Below are positions 53,907 to 64,000 of a stretch of 64,000 bases of DNA, piece by piece. The notes below the pieces were generated by a model that searched no databases, was not told where the DNA came from, and saw only the letters and a program-made list of their open reading frames with translations. Every line of letters begins with the position of its first letter. Position 1 is the stretch's first letter. Both the position numbers and the translations under genes were made by a program. Source of the stretch: Miscanthus floridulus (Eukaryota; Streptophyta; Magnoliopsida; Poales; Poaceae); contig NC_089584.1 in assembly GCF_019320115.1 (NCBI RefSeq), forward strand, positions 56,602,852 through 56,666,851. Direction: 5' to 3'.

Positions 53907-55579
53907 TGTTGACGGTAGTTAACAACCATTATAAGCCATCAATATAACATGTATAAGGGCATAAATATAATCACCAACAAAGGTCTAGGGGTTTAAACTA
54001 ACAAATTCCATGAGTTTTGGTGAATCTGTATTTTCTGCTAGGTTTATCCAGAAAACCATCAAGATGGACCTAGATGTTAGACTTAATCATGCTTATCCAT
54101 AGCGAAAACAACCCTAGAAGGTTCCTGAAGACTCGAGATGACACCACACCAAAGCAGAGGGTGAGGCACCGCTAGGTGGGGCCGGCCAGCACCACCTATA
54201 GGCCAGCTAGCCCCTAGGGCCTACCTGTTAGCCCCTGTTGCTATGTCGGTTCTCCACTGCCTCCTAGATTGCATCTACGTTGTTTATTGAAGCCGATTTG
54301 ATCCGAAGGCTCAGGATTGATGCTCTAGCCTATATATACCAGCCCCTACCACCCCCTAGACATCAGATCATCAAACCCTAATCATGTCATTTGAGGAGAT
54401 AGAAACCCTAATCAACCTTAGAACTCCATCGTATTCTAGGGCATAACTAGTTAGGCTAGGTCTAGAGGGAGGTAAGCAAGTTTTGCTTGGATTTCTAATT
54501 GGGTCAAGAGCATGGTTCAGTATAATCTTTGTACCCCCTCTCTTTTATATCTCATTACTTTTTATATGTTTGCTACAATTGTTATGACATCATTATGCAT
54601 ATCGTTTATGTTCCTAGTTACCATGTTCATAGTCTACTTTGATTATATACTTAGTATAGCTAAATTATCCTTATATTTATGCATAAGTTCATATAGCACT
54701 CACTCTAAGGTATCATGGGTGAGTGGTCAACATTGTGTAAGCATGGTACTTATACATTGTTTACCTACGAATACACCCTATATTCCGGGTCATGTGGCAG
54801 ATCATGAATCTGACACTCCCATTTAGTCCTTTGTAGTCCACTCCCCAAATATAGGTATACAAGTAGGATCTAGTTATGAAGGATGACAAGCTCTGTTCTT
54901 AATCTTCCTTAGTAATATCCCTTATGTGTAGATATGAGGTTAATCTTAGCCATGACTACTAGGTGTAATTGCACTAATTAATGTATGCTTTCACTTGTAA
55001 TTAAGAATGACTTAGAAATTATTCCTCTAATATTCTACTTAACCATACTAATGCCATAGGAAGGAGTACTCTGAGTGATCAATGATTAGTTATTATCCAC
55101 TATTCATATATAAATTTACCACTTAACTTACCCCTGTTGTGAGTAGAATATTGGTTGTCGTATACTTCTCCATCAATAGCATAAGTTATCAAAACATGTC
55201 CTTGCAAGACCTTCCCTGTGGTAAAAATATATATAACGATACATAGAATACTCCCGAGTGAAGTGCTACAATTGTATATTATTTGTGCGCTTGCAGATCT
55301 CTTTCATATATATATATATATATATTCTTCCTAGACACATAAAATAATAAAGAGCTACTTAGTATTATTCTAGTAGTAATGCTAAGTAGTACCAACAAGC
55401 ATCTCTCGCATCATCACTAGGGATGACAACCTAGTAAAGTAATGTTAAGAGTTGTAGACATACATTAGGTGGCTACTAAAACAAGTGACAAGTTAATAAA
55501 TGCCAACAAGCATTTCTGGTGCCGCTGCCAAGGACTAATTCAACTCTGTTCTTAGTAGCGACACTAAGGAATGTCAACA
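53907..55579 (+). repeat. 5' LTR of the Athila-like element
   Basis: It runs from TGTTGACGG to one of two candidate ends, TGCCAACA at 55508 or TGTCAACA at 55579. A TATATATACC box at 54331 serves as likely promoter. A (TA)n run lies at about 55303-55325, shorter than in the 3' LTR. Conserved words include GATCTTAGCCATG-like and GGTGTAATTGCACTAAT. Confidence 0.75.
54331..54339 (+). promoter_or_regulatory. TATA box of the 5' Athila-like LTR
   Basis: TATATATAC after CTCTAGCC, with the same box at 61018-61026 in the 3' LTR. Confidence 0.5.
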
Positions 55580-55605
55580 AGCATTTCTAGCGCCATTGCT
55601 AGGGA
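55391..55605 (+). other. Three primer-site-like boxes at the LTR/internal junction
   Basis: CCAACAAGCATCTC (55392), CCAACAAGCATTTCTGGTGC (55503) and TCAACAAGCATTTCTAGCGC (55574) each precede a stretch like GCCGTTGCCGGGGA, the complement of a tRNA-Asp 3' end, with decay. The middle (TGGTGCCGCTGCCAAGGAC) is the closest match, the last is followed by AGGGAAGG and the expected internal start. The first is also inside the 3' LTR (62084). Confidence 0.65.
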
Positions 55606-55859
55606 AGGTAGCTAGGCAAAAAGGAAGTATTGATAAACTTATACTTATTGATGTGATCGAGATAACCATTGACCTCTGCTCAAGCAGGATTACCCTTGTT
55701 CTATCTACTTTTATATCTTATGCAGGGTATTGTTTGACCAGGTTTTGACCTTTCGACAAACTACATTGATGACCTAGAAGCATTACTTAGGAGAACTAAG
55801 GCTAAACTCAAGAAAGTTTTAGCTTTTGAGTCAGAAGACAAATAGATAAGGTGAATCTT

Positions 55860-57130
55860 AACACCAAAATTAAAAGCTATGGCTAACAAGACTCTATGAA
55901 TTCTCTGCTCCAACTACAGCCAACATCCGTACTGGACCAACAGTTAATGTTGGAGACAATGGATTCAAGCTCAAGCCTAGCTCTCATCAACATGGCGCAA
56001 GCAAGCTAGTTTTGTGGGAAGGCACATGAAGATGTGAGTGCTCATCTCCAACACTTTCTAGAGATCTGCAGCACCTTCACCATCAAAGGAGTCACCAAAG
56101 ATGCCATACTACTTCGCCTCTTCCCATTCTCGCTTTTGGGGAAGGCAAAGTAGTGGTTCTACACCAATAAAGATAGAAATACTACTTGTGATAACTGCTC
56201 CATTGCCTTCCTAGCCAAGTTCTTTCCCAAAGGCAAGACCAATGCTCTACGTGGAAGAATCTCAAGTTTTTAGCAACAACATGATGAATTTGTCCTTGAG
56301 ACAGTGGGAACACTTCCAAGATTACATATTAGAATGTCCTCAGCATGGGATGGAGAATTGACTACTCATGCAGACTTCCTACCATGGGTTGACCAACAGT
56401 ACCCATGAGACTATGGATACTGCTGTAGGAGGTGCTTTCCTATTACTCATACTCCTAGCTACAATATCTCTCAGTGGAGAAGATGGCCTCCAACCAAGGC
56501 TAGAAAGAAGAAATATTTTAGACCCGCAAGAGAAGTGGAGGTATGCATCAACTCAACGAAGTAGACATGCTGTTTGCCAAGATGGATTTCCTAATGAAGA
56601 AGCTTGAAGACCGAGCCAATGAGAAGTAAGAAGTCATGCATATTCATGATTCCCACATGACATGTGAAGAGTGTGGAAACACTAGGCATTCGGAGAATAA
56701 CTATTGTAAAATCCAAGAAGGATGTGAACTTTATCAACAACAACTACTTTTGTCCTCAATAGAATCAAGGATGGAATCAACAACAGAGGCAAAACTACCA
56801 AGGTAACCCTCAAGGTAATAATTTGAATAATTTCAATCAACCACCCTTGAGAGAGTTAGTTTCTGGCCAAGCTAAAATTATGGAGGGTTTATCTAGAAAA
56901 CTAGCTTCCAATGATAGAGTTTTAGAAAATATAAATAATAGAATGGATAATCTCTCTTCTACCATTAAAAACCATCATAGCTTTAATAAAAATGATAGAA
57001 TCACAAATAGCTCAGCTAGTGGCTGCTGTTCCTCCGAACAACAAAGGTAACATTCTGGGGCAACCGGAAGATCTAGAAACTACAAATCTTATTGATATTC
57101 ATAATGCAACATATTACTGTATACAACCAT
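55860..57130 (+). pseudogene. Athila-like gag remnant with zinc knuckle
   Basis: From the ATG at 55879, in shifting frames: an ANIRTGPTVNVGD start, then FLEICSTFTIKGVTKDAILL, a LFPFSLLGKAK block and AKFFPKGKTNALRGRIS (56050-56270), the retrotransposon gag core (PF03732). Next comes LLMQTSYHGLTNSTHETMD (56360), KLEDRANEK and a zinc knuckle CEECGNTRHSENNYC (56663-56707), whose last spacing is one residue longer than the usual CX2CX4HX4C. A Gln/Asn-rich stretch and a helical segment (LASNDRVLENINNRMDNL) follow. Gag normally forms the particle and binds RNA. Several frame changes and TAG stops are present. Confidence 0.72.
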
Positions 57131-57515
57131 CGACTGGAAGGTGGATAGATTATTCCTTGCTGGAAAAGAAGAGCGGTCTAGGGAGACCTGTCATCCCCAT
57201 CACCATTGGACCTCACATTTTCCAAGAAGCTATTTGTGACTTCAGAGCAAGTGTCAACATTATCCCTAAGGTAATCTATGATAAAATTATTGGAGATACT
57301 TTGTTATACACAAACATGTGTTTATAGCTTGCAGATCAGTCACTCTACTACCCGAAGGGAGTTCTTGAAGACACCATTGTTCGAGTGGGACAATCATATG
57401 TTCCCTAGATTTTGTGGTTTTGGAAATAGGTGGAGATGTATGAGCACCCATTATCTTGAGCCGACCTTTCCTATGCACCACAAAAGTCATCATCTAGGCA
57501 GACAGTGCTAAGATC
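57131..57515 (+). pseudogene. First aspartic-protease-like domain of the Athila-like element
   Basis: RWIDYSLLEKKSGLGRPVIP and TIGPHIFQEAICDFRASVNI lead to a VIYDKI stretch, then after a frame change YPKGVLEDTIVRVGQSYV-like sequence. The active-site position reads CDFRASVN, where relatives carry a D-[LF]-G-A-S motif: Asp is kept, Gly is changed. A LGRPFL-type flap partner is not readable. The frame is broken near 57330. Confidence 0.6.
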
Positions 57516-57566
57516 TATTTCACAATCAAGGATAAAAAGGAAAAGTTTTCTTTCAAGAACCATATC

Positions 57567-58110
57567 TTGCAATCTCCTAGTCATCCACAAAAGTCATACC
57601 TGCCCAAAGACATGATAGTGAGTAAGAAGAAAAACAATCGGAGAAGAAGGAAGAACAAGGTTAGGCAGCCACAAGAAGAATTAGTTAACATGATCAACAC
57701 ACTCAGATCAGAGTACGACCACCTCCTCACTTCACCATTCCTAGATAAGAAGGATGATCTAGGTGTACCCATGATCGAGTGTACCATTGGACAAAGAATC
57801 TTCCACAAGACATTTTGCGAGATTGGGTCGGGTGTTAACATAATGTCCAAGGTAACGTATGAATATTTATTTGGTGACAAACCTTTGTTCCCTACATATA
57901 TGCAATTGCAGATGGCAGACTAATCAATCTGATTTCTAGAGGGAATAGCAAAAGATGTCGTGGTAAGAATACATGATCACTATGCCCCTACCGACTTCAT
58001 GGTTCTAGACATAAGTGAAGAAGATGATATGCCCATCATCCTTGGAAGACCATTTCTCAACACTACCAACGCGATCATCTATAGTCGGATCTAGACAAGT
58101 CCACTTCTAA
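57567..58110 (+). pseudogene. Second aspartic-protease-like domain
   Basis: A Lys/Arg-rich linker (KKKNNRRRRKNKVRQPQEEL) is followed by IECTIGQRIFHKTFCEIGSG and VNIMSKVTYEYLFG. After a stop at 57921 the frame change gives EGIAKDVVVRIHDHY, DFMVLDIS and PIILGRPFLNTTNAIIY. Domain order repeats that of the first copy. Here the active-site Asp is Glu (CEIGSG), while the LGRPFL block is kept. So neither copy has an intact active site in the present sequence. Confidence 0.65.
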
Positions 58111-60611
58111 TTCCCTGTAGAGAAGGTATGATGCTATTTCAATAGTTATACCACTTATGAACAACCATAGAAGACCCGTTCCAGGAGGCGGCATCGTTCA
58201 TCCCGACACCAAAAGAATCAACTCCCAAATAATGTATGGGAGGAAGATGAAGAACCTATGAAAGATGAATCTACTCCTGCCTAAGACCAGTTCATAGATG
58301 AAGCAGGTGTGGAAAGAAAATGTAACATCATCATCAGAGCCACCATCATAAGAGGTGCAACCATCAGGGTCTCCATCTCTGAGACCGACAGATGCACCCA
58401 AGCAATGAACAAGACTAGAGAGAAAGTCCTGTCTAGAGGACTTCAAAATCCAAACACTCGCTAGGAGGTAACATCAGTAGTTATCCATATTTATTTTCCC
58501 ACATTGCAAGAGTTATTTTCACTTTAGCATATTTACTTTTCTACATTTACATTGTGCTAATAAAAGAAAATAAAATAAAATTTTCATTATAAAATCCTAA
58601 GCCCCATGTAAATGATTCCTTGGAGTGTAAATACCAAAGGGAATATTCATTGTGATGGCATAAAAATTAAAAAAATACCATGCATACATATTTTATATTC
58701 TGCATATCATAAATAAGAAAATCCAAAAAAATATACAAGGTAAACATCCTGCTAAAATTCTACCAATACAAAAATATTTCTAAACATCAAGAACAACTAA
58801 TCTTTGAATGGCTGACCGCTAACCCCTTATCCTAATCCTGTTCCACGAGTTTTGGTATTCTTGTTGGTATTTTGCAGGATGATGCACAAAGATCAAGAGA
58901 AAGTTCACCCAGTCATCTTCATCTCATTCTATTCTAGGATGAGAAGGACATCCATTGGCAAATCTGCTCTGAGAAGGATCACTCAACATTCAACATTCGA
59001 CCATGCTAACATCTAGCTTGGGGGAAGAGCATCCTCCATGTATCTAGATAAGTATTTCTTTTCCTTTGGTTTTACTACTAAGTGAGTTTGCTTCATGCTA
59101 AAAAAAGATGCATAACAAACTTAAAGCAAAATATGAATTTATCTGTCTTATATATATTAGTAATAAGGTGTGTCTAGATTTCTTTAAATTTGATTTTTAA
59201 GAGCTAAATAAATAAATGGACTCTAAAGACAATCTCTTGAATGGAAATGATGAATAGTTGCTCTGTTGTAATTCCTTTCAAGTACCTTGTTTTTAGCCTT
59301 GAATTCTCCTGAGTTTTGGATAAGACTATTTTGATATAAGAATTTCCTTTGAACCTAAAATTTGTTTGTAGCATATGCTTGATCTAAGTCTAGGTAATTG
59401 ATGGATATGATATGAGAAGGTGAGAGCTGCTGTTTATCTTGTTCTAAGTGATACTAAAGTTCTAGAGATTTATCTTTTGAAAAACATAAAATATTACATG
59501 ATGAGTTCTTGTATGACAAAGTTTGAATTCCTACCCGAGCCATATATGTTATTTAGAATAGGAAAACTTCCACATATATGCTGCTTGTTTTGCATTGAGT
59601 TTAGTCAAGGTTTGTTGACCCTTATGAGAGGTTTGTCATGCTCTTAAAATCAAGATCACTGTACACACCACCCACAGTATGCACTACTCCTACACTTGGG
59701 GTAGGTGCAAAAATATGCCATTCCACCTAGATCCACCCAAAAATGTTTTACTCCTACACTAGGGAGTAAACACCAAAAACATGTTCATTCGGTTTTTCAA
59801 CCAAATAAATGCTCCAAGTTCTTGTTGCTATCTCTCAAAAGTTTTGTTGCAGAAAAGAAGCATTGGGCTATGCAAAAGTTATTCATAAAAAAATAAGAAT
59901 TTAGAAAAAAAATGGACAAGTGTCCGAGATATCTAAAACAATGGGTATTCAGATGTCCGCCTAAAAAAAGAGAAATGAATAAGATAGCCCATGTTTTCTT
60001 GCAAAAATATTTCCAAGTTTCAAAAGAGATATATGTTTTCAAGGAGCATAGTAGAATTAGGTTAGCCACCATATACAACCACCATACATCCACACACATG
60101 CACATCTTGATTTGATTGTATGACTCAAACTCTCTTTGGATCCAAGGTTTGACTTTACAATATATGCATTACAATTATGTCTTTCATGCTTTTTCCACTC
60201 TATGAGCTCCACAAAAGCCTTAGTTGTAGGAAGAGAAAGGAATAACATCACTATTGCCTTAGTAAGGATCCACAAATACCACATATATTGAGAGACTTGA
60301 GAGTGTAATACAAAGGAAGCTCTGATTTTTATTTTGAAAACCTATAAAAACTCTGGAATAATGGTTGAGCAAAGAACTTGAGACATAGTGCTTGACTTGA
60401 TCGTTGTCTTTCAGTTGCTCAAGACCCAAGTGAAGGCTAAGAAGCCCCATGGGTAAGTTTGAAAGTCAGATTGGTTTACTCTAATCCAGAGGAGAATTCT
60501 TGTTTGAATGCATGCATACTTTTAAGGATTGAAAACATTGATGGAACTCCTGATGCATTTACTAGGTTTAGCTTTGCTCAGGGACTAGCAGAGATTAAGC
60601 ATGGGGGAGTT
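58111..60611 (+). other. Athila-like internal 3' part, Glu-rich tail then non-coding
   Basis: 58140-58440 encodes fragments such as NNVWEEDEEPMKDESTPA, an acidic tail in shifting frames. From 58450 to 60590 there is no domain; where pol genes would sit in an autonomous element there is only AT-rich DNA. Polypurine-like boxes are TAGCTTGGGGGAAG (59013) and AGCATGGGGGAGTT (60598), the second directly before the 3' LTR. Frames at 59420-60450 are short and unsupported. Confidence 0.55.
60598..60611 (+). other. Polypurine tract of the Athila-like element
   Basis: AGCATGGGGGAGTT immediately before the LTR start TGTTGATGG. Confidence 0.75.
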
Positions 60612-61968
60612 TGTTGATGGTAGTTAACAACCATTACAAGCCATCAATATAACATGTATAAGGGCATAAATATAATCACCAACAAAGGTTGAGGGGTTTA
60701 AACTAACAAATTCCATGAGTTTTGGTGAATCTATATTTTCTGTAGGGTTTATCCAAAAAACCATCAATGTGAACCTAGATGTTAGACTTAATCACGCTTA
60801 TCCATAGCAAAAACAACCCTAGAAGGTTCTAGAAGACTCAAGAGGACATCACATCGATGCAAACGGCGAGGCACCGCTAGGTGGGGCCAGGTTGGCCCCT
60901 AGGGCCCACCTGTTAGCCCCCCCGTTGCTATGTCGGTTCTCCACCGCCTCCTAGATTGCATCTACGCCATTTATTCAAATTGGTTTGATCTGAAGGCTTA
61001 GGACTGACGCTCCGGCCTATATATACTATCCCCTAACACCCCCAGGCATCAGATCATCAAACCCTAATCAAGTCATTTGAGGAGACAGAATCCCTAATCC
61101 TCCTTGAAGCTCCACCATATTCTAGGGCATAGCTAGTTAGGCTAGTTCCAAAGGGAGGCAAGCAGGTTTCGCTTGGATTCCTGATCATGTCAAGAGCATG
61201 GTTTGGTATAATCTTTGTACCCCCTCTCTTTTGTATCTCTCATTACTTTTATATGTTTGCTACAATTGTTATGACAACATTATTCATAACATTTATGTTC
61301 TTACTTTGATTATATACTTAGTATAGCTAGATTATACTTATATTTATGAATAAGTTCGTATAGCGCTCAATCTAAGATACCATGGGTGAGTGGTCGACAT
61401 TGTGTAAGTGTGGTACTTATACAGTTGTTTACCTATGGATACATCCTATATTCTGGGTCATGTGGTAGATCATGAATGTGACACTCCCGTTGAGTCCTTT
61501 ATAGTCCACTCTTCGAATATAGGTATACATGTAGGATCTAGTTACAAAGAAAGATAAGCTCTGTTCTTATATATATTAGTAATATTCCTTATATGTAGAT
61601 ATGAGGTTGATCTTAGCCATGGCTACTAGGTGTAATTGCACTAATCAATGTAAGCTTTGACTTGTAATTAAGAATGACTTAGGAATTATTCGTCTAATAT
61701 TCTACTTAACCATGCTAATGCCATAGAAAGGAGTACTCTAAGTGATCAATGATTAGTTATTATGCACTATTCATATATACATTTACCTCTTGACTTACCC
61801 CTAGTTGTGTGTAGAATATTGGTTATGGTTTACTTCTCCATCAATAGCATAAGTTATCATTACATGTCCTTGCAAGACCTTCCCTATGGTAAAATATAAA
61901 TAACGATACCTAGGAATACTCCCAGGTGAAGTGCTACAATGGTATATTATCTATGCACTTGTAGATCC

Positions 61969-62014
<46 letters not shown>

Positions 62015-62173
62015 TTCCTAGTCACATAAAATAATAAAGAGCTACTTAGTATTATTCTAGTAGTAATGCTAAGTAGTACCAACAAGCATCTCAGGAATCA
62101 TCACTTGGGATGACAACCTAGTAAAGTAATGTTAAGAGATGTAGACATACATTAGTTGGCTACTAAAAACAAG
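60612..62173 (+). repeat. 3' LTR of the Athila-like element, truncated by an insertion
   Basis: It matches the 5' LTR from its start to CTACTAAAAACAAG at 62173, where the gypsy LTR begins. Differences from the 5' LTR are scattered substitutions and small indels, including a 40-bp-scale gain in the (TA)n run at about 61973-62012. Confidence 0.82.
61973..62012. repeat. (TA)n microsatellite in the 3' LTR
   Basis: About twenty TA units; the 5' LTR has about eleven at the same place. Confidence 0.9.
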
Positions 62174-62289
62174 TGTCGGGGACCTAATACCTAGGGGTAC
62201 CTCAGAAGGTTGAACCAATAACCATCGAACGTTAAAAACTTCTGGACGGACAAGGGCGCCGTTATGTTCCTTGCCCGAATGATAGGGAG

Positions 62290-62935
62290 TTTGGTTCCAC
62301 CTTGCCCGACGCCTTTGGGCTAGCCTCGCCTCGCCCGAGGGCTAAGGGCTAGTCTCAGCCTCACCCGATGCCTTTGGGCCAGCCTCGCCTCGCCCGAGGG
62401 CTAAGGGCTAGTCTCATCCTCGCCCGACGCCTTTGGGACAGCTCCGCCTCATCCGAGGGCTAAGGGCTAGTCTCAGCCTCGCCCGATGCCTTTGGGACAG
62501 CTCCACCTCGCCCAAGGGCTAAGGGCTAGTCTTTGCCTCGCCCAACGCCTTTGGGCCAGCTCTACCTTGCCCAAGGGCTAAGGGCTAGTCTCTGCCTCAC
62601 CCAACGCCTTTGAGCTAGCTCCACCTCGCCCGAGGGCTAAAGGTTAGTCTCAGCCTCACCCGACGCCTTTAGGATAGCTCCACCTCGCCCAAGGGCTAAG
62701 GGCTAGTCTCCACCTCGCCTGACGCCTTTGGGCTAGCCTCGCCTCACCCGATGCCTTTGGGCTAGCTTCGCCTCACCTGAGGGCTGAGGGATAGACTCTA
62801 CCTCGCCCGACCCTCAAGGGGCGGGCTCAGTCTCGCCCAAGGGATAAGGACTGGTCTCCGCCTCGCCCGATGACCAAGGACAAACCTCGCCCTGCCTGAT
62901 GTCTAAGGACTGGTTTTGTCTTGCCTAACAACTTC
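62290..62935. repeat. 59-bp tandem array in the gypsy LTR
   Basis: About ten units of CGAGGGCTAAGGGCTAGTCT joined to CTCGCCCGACGCCTTTGGGC. The period is 59 bp in the first half and drifts after about 62740. Confidence 0.88.
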
Positions 62936-63647
62936 TCCCCGTTCCCTCAAGATGATGGGTACAGGGCAAGACAAGACGTTCGGGTCAACCACGGCTTCCA
63001 GGACCATACCCTACGCCCCAGAAGGAAAGGTACTGCTAGGGAACAACGGGACGGGTGCTTTAGACCCTTCCGAGCGTAGTAGAGCCTAAAAAGTATTGTA
63101 GGTGCATGCTCCTCACCCTATAGAGTTGTAGGCGCCGCCTTCAGCTCTGGGACATGGAACCTGACAAAGATATATGACAACCACTATGCTCCAGAAAAGG
63201 ATTTGTGATCTCCACAAATGACGGATATGACATCACCATGTTATGGTCCCAAGGGAGCGGCACCCGCTCACGCCCCCTTAGGTTCACCAGATCGGAGCAC
63301 ACGCTACAGCCTCCAGATGCCCTCTCCGATCAGAAGACCTTGCCCACAACGCTACTCCAGACCTCGACCCCGCATCCCTCCGACAAAGATTCATAGGAAC
63401 TAGAAGGTGTGTGGAGCAAGACTGGGCAAGGCTCATAAGTCAAAGCCACTATACTATAGTCCATACCCTATGAGGGGTAGTGCTCTATAACCATCCTGAC
63501 ATTCTATAGAGGCATCAACAGTATTGTAGGAGCTTATCATCCTTTTGCACCCATCAGAATGGGAAACCAGGCTGGGTAGACGTGAGCCACAAGACTAGGT
63601 AGAGTACGCATCCTAGCCCTCACACTTGTAAAGCCGTCCCCTTCATC

Positions 63648-63655
63648 TATAAAAG
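63648..63655 (+). promoter_or_regulatory. TATA box of the gypsy 5' LTR
   Basis: TATAAAAG followed by GGGATGCGC, about 320 bp before the LTR end. Confidence 0.6.
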
Positions 63656-63970
63656 GGGATGCGCTTCCTCCAACAGAGGGACCGACTTTTGATGGCACAA
63701 CACACAACACACACACACAGTCAAGCTGCTATCAAGCTCTTGGCCTCCTTTTGACCCTTCCATCAGATACTTGGGACTAGTCCCTCTCTTGATCATTTGT
63801 ACCCCCTACTACGAACCATTTTTGGTGCTAATAATACGAGCAGCAACAAACTAGACGTAGGGACATTCAGCCCGAACCAGTATAAATCTTGTGTCCTTTA
63901 GCGCACCATCCGAGCCTAACGCACATTACTATAAATCTACTTGGAGGTGCTTGTATGAAACACCAACAGT

Positions 63971-63989
63971 TGGCGTGCTAGGTAGGGGG
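63971..63989 (+). other. Primer-binding site of the gypsy element
   Basis: TGGCGTGCTAGGTAGGGGG two bases after the LTR end. Grass gypsy elements with this LTR start usually carry TGGCGCGCCAGGTAGGGG here; two C-to-T changes are seen. Confidence 0.7.
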
Positions 63990-64000
63990 CTTTGCGTGTT

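Larger units (their letters stand above)
53907..62173 (+). mobile_element. Athila-like LTR retrotransposon without polymerase domains
   Basis: The 5' LTR starts TGTTGACGGTAGTTAAC at 53907 and the 3' LTR starts TGTTGATGGTAGTTAAC at 60612, with closely similar sequence through to 55450 and 62173. Internal order is primer site (tRNA-Asp type), gag with zinc knuckle, two protease-like domains, a Glu-rich tail, about 2.1 kb non-coding, and polypurine tract GCATGGGGGAGT. No reverse transcriptase, RNase H or integrase sequence was seen, so it depends on other elements. The 3' LTR is cut by the gypsy LTR at 62174, so its far end and the target duplication are not visible. The 5' flank is GAGGG. Confidence 0.8.
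62174..63968 (+). mobile_element. 5' LTR of a gypsy element (TGTCGGGGACC family)
   Basis: It starts TGTCGGGGACCTAATACC at 62174 and ends GAAACACCAACA at 63968, about 1795 bp, followed by a primer site. Inside are a 59-bp tandem array, a TATAAAAG box at 63648 and an (AC)n run at 63705. Its start lies inside the Athila-like 3' LTR, with ACAAG before it as the expected half of a 5-bp duplication. The body of the element lies beyond the window. Confidence 0.82.

Noticed and set aside
59420..60450. Short frames in the 3' internal part of the Athila-like element
   Set aside because: Compositionally like the surrounding AT-rich DNA, open on both strands, with no reverse transcriptase, RNase H or integrase motifs.
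62290..62935. CRISPR-like appearance of regularly spaced repeats
   Set aside because: Units are contiguous 59-bp tandem repeats with no unique spacers, inside a plant LTR.
1..64000. Bacterial-style operons, phage or defence systems
   Set aside because: No ribosome-binding-site-led gene strings. Introns, LTRs, CACTA ends and MITEs identify plant nuclear DNA.

Overview
The window is plant nuclear DNA, most likely from a grass of the Panicoideae/Andropogoneae (sorghum, sugarcane, Miscanthus or maize relatives). The evidence is the mix of repeats: Tekay/Del-type gypsy LTRs starting TGTAACACCCC, CACTA elements with TTTAGTCC subterminal repeats, a Cassandra LTR carrying a 5S rRNA-derived segment, an Athila-like element with a tRNA-Asp-type primer site, Tourist MITEs ending GGCCTTRTTTGG, and a gypsy LTR starting TGTCGGGGACC. 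Open frames are short and broken. It looks like a gene-poor, pericentromere-like stretch of nested transposons, with one plausible intact host gene and a few gene relics. All family assignments are by eye.

Layout. 1-12.7 kb: an LTR remnant, a Tekay gag/protease scrap split by a clean solo LTR (1445-3404, ATGGG duplication), then a ~2.3-kb tandem array (3509-10410) in which the end of a retrotransposon internal region, its polypurine tract and the first half of its LTR repeat three times before one LTR runs to completion at 12698. 12.7-23.4 kb: a CACTA element (CACTA-A) whose decayed minus-strand gene has a Transposase_24 region and a Ulp1-like cysteine protease tail. It is interrupted by a Cassandra solo LTR and a ~4.7-kb Tekay solo LTR. 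23.4-30.2 kb: a Helitron-like element carrying a DUF936 gene fragment, a DUF641/GIL1-like fragment, a copia-type solo LTR between inverted arms, and a MULE fragment.

30.2-39.2 kb: a retrotransposon scrap with a 'putative gypsy type transposon' domain, a CACTA terminus with a 44-bp minisatellite, other local repeats, a GRF zinc-finger pseudogene whose four clearest stops are all TAG, an acidic ORF and a Tourist MITE. 39.7-45.5 kb: three diverged copies of a local segment flanking the best gene candidate, a 255-residue F-box-like protein (42800-43567). 45.6-53.9 kb: a CACTA TNP2 C-terminal scrap abutting a second CACTA element (CACTA-B) with a CACATG/CACGTG-rich end and a Transposase_24 gene, invaded by a 3.7-kb solo LTR and a Tourist MITE.

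53.9-62.2 kb: a non-autonomous Athila-like retrotransposon with both LTRs, a gag, two protease-like domains and no visible reverse transcriptase or integrase. Its 3' LTR is cut by a gypsy 5' LTR (62174-63968) whose primer site is at the window edge. The genes do not form a pathway. What they record is the order of nested insertions and several kinds of internal tandem duplication. Identity values and insertion dates could not be computed.
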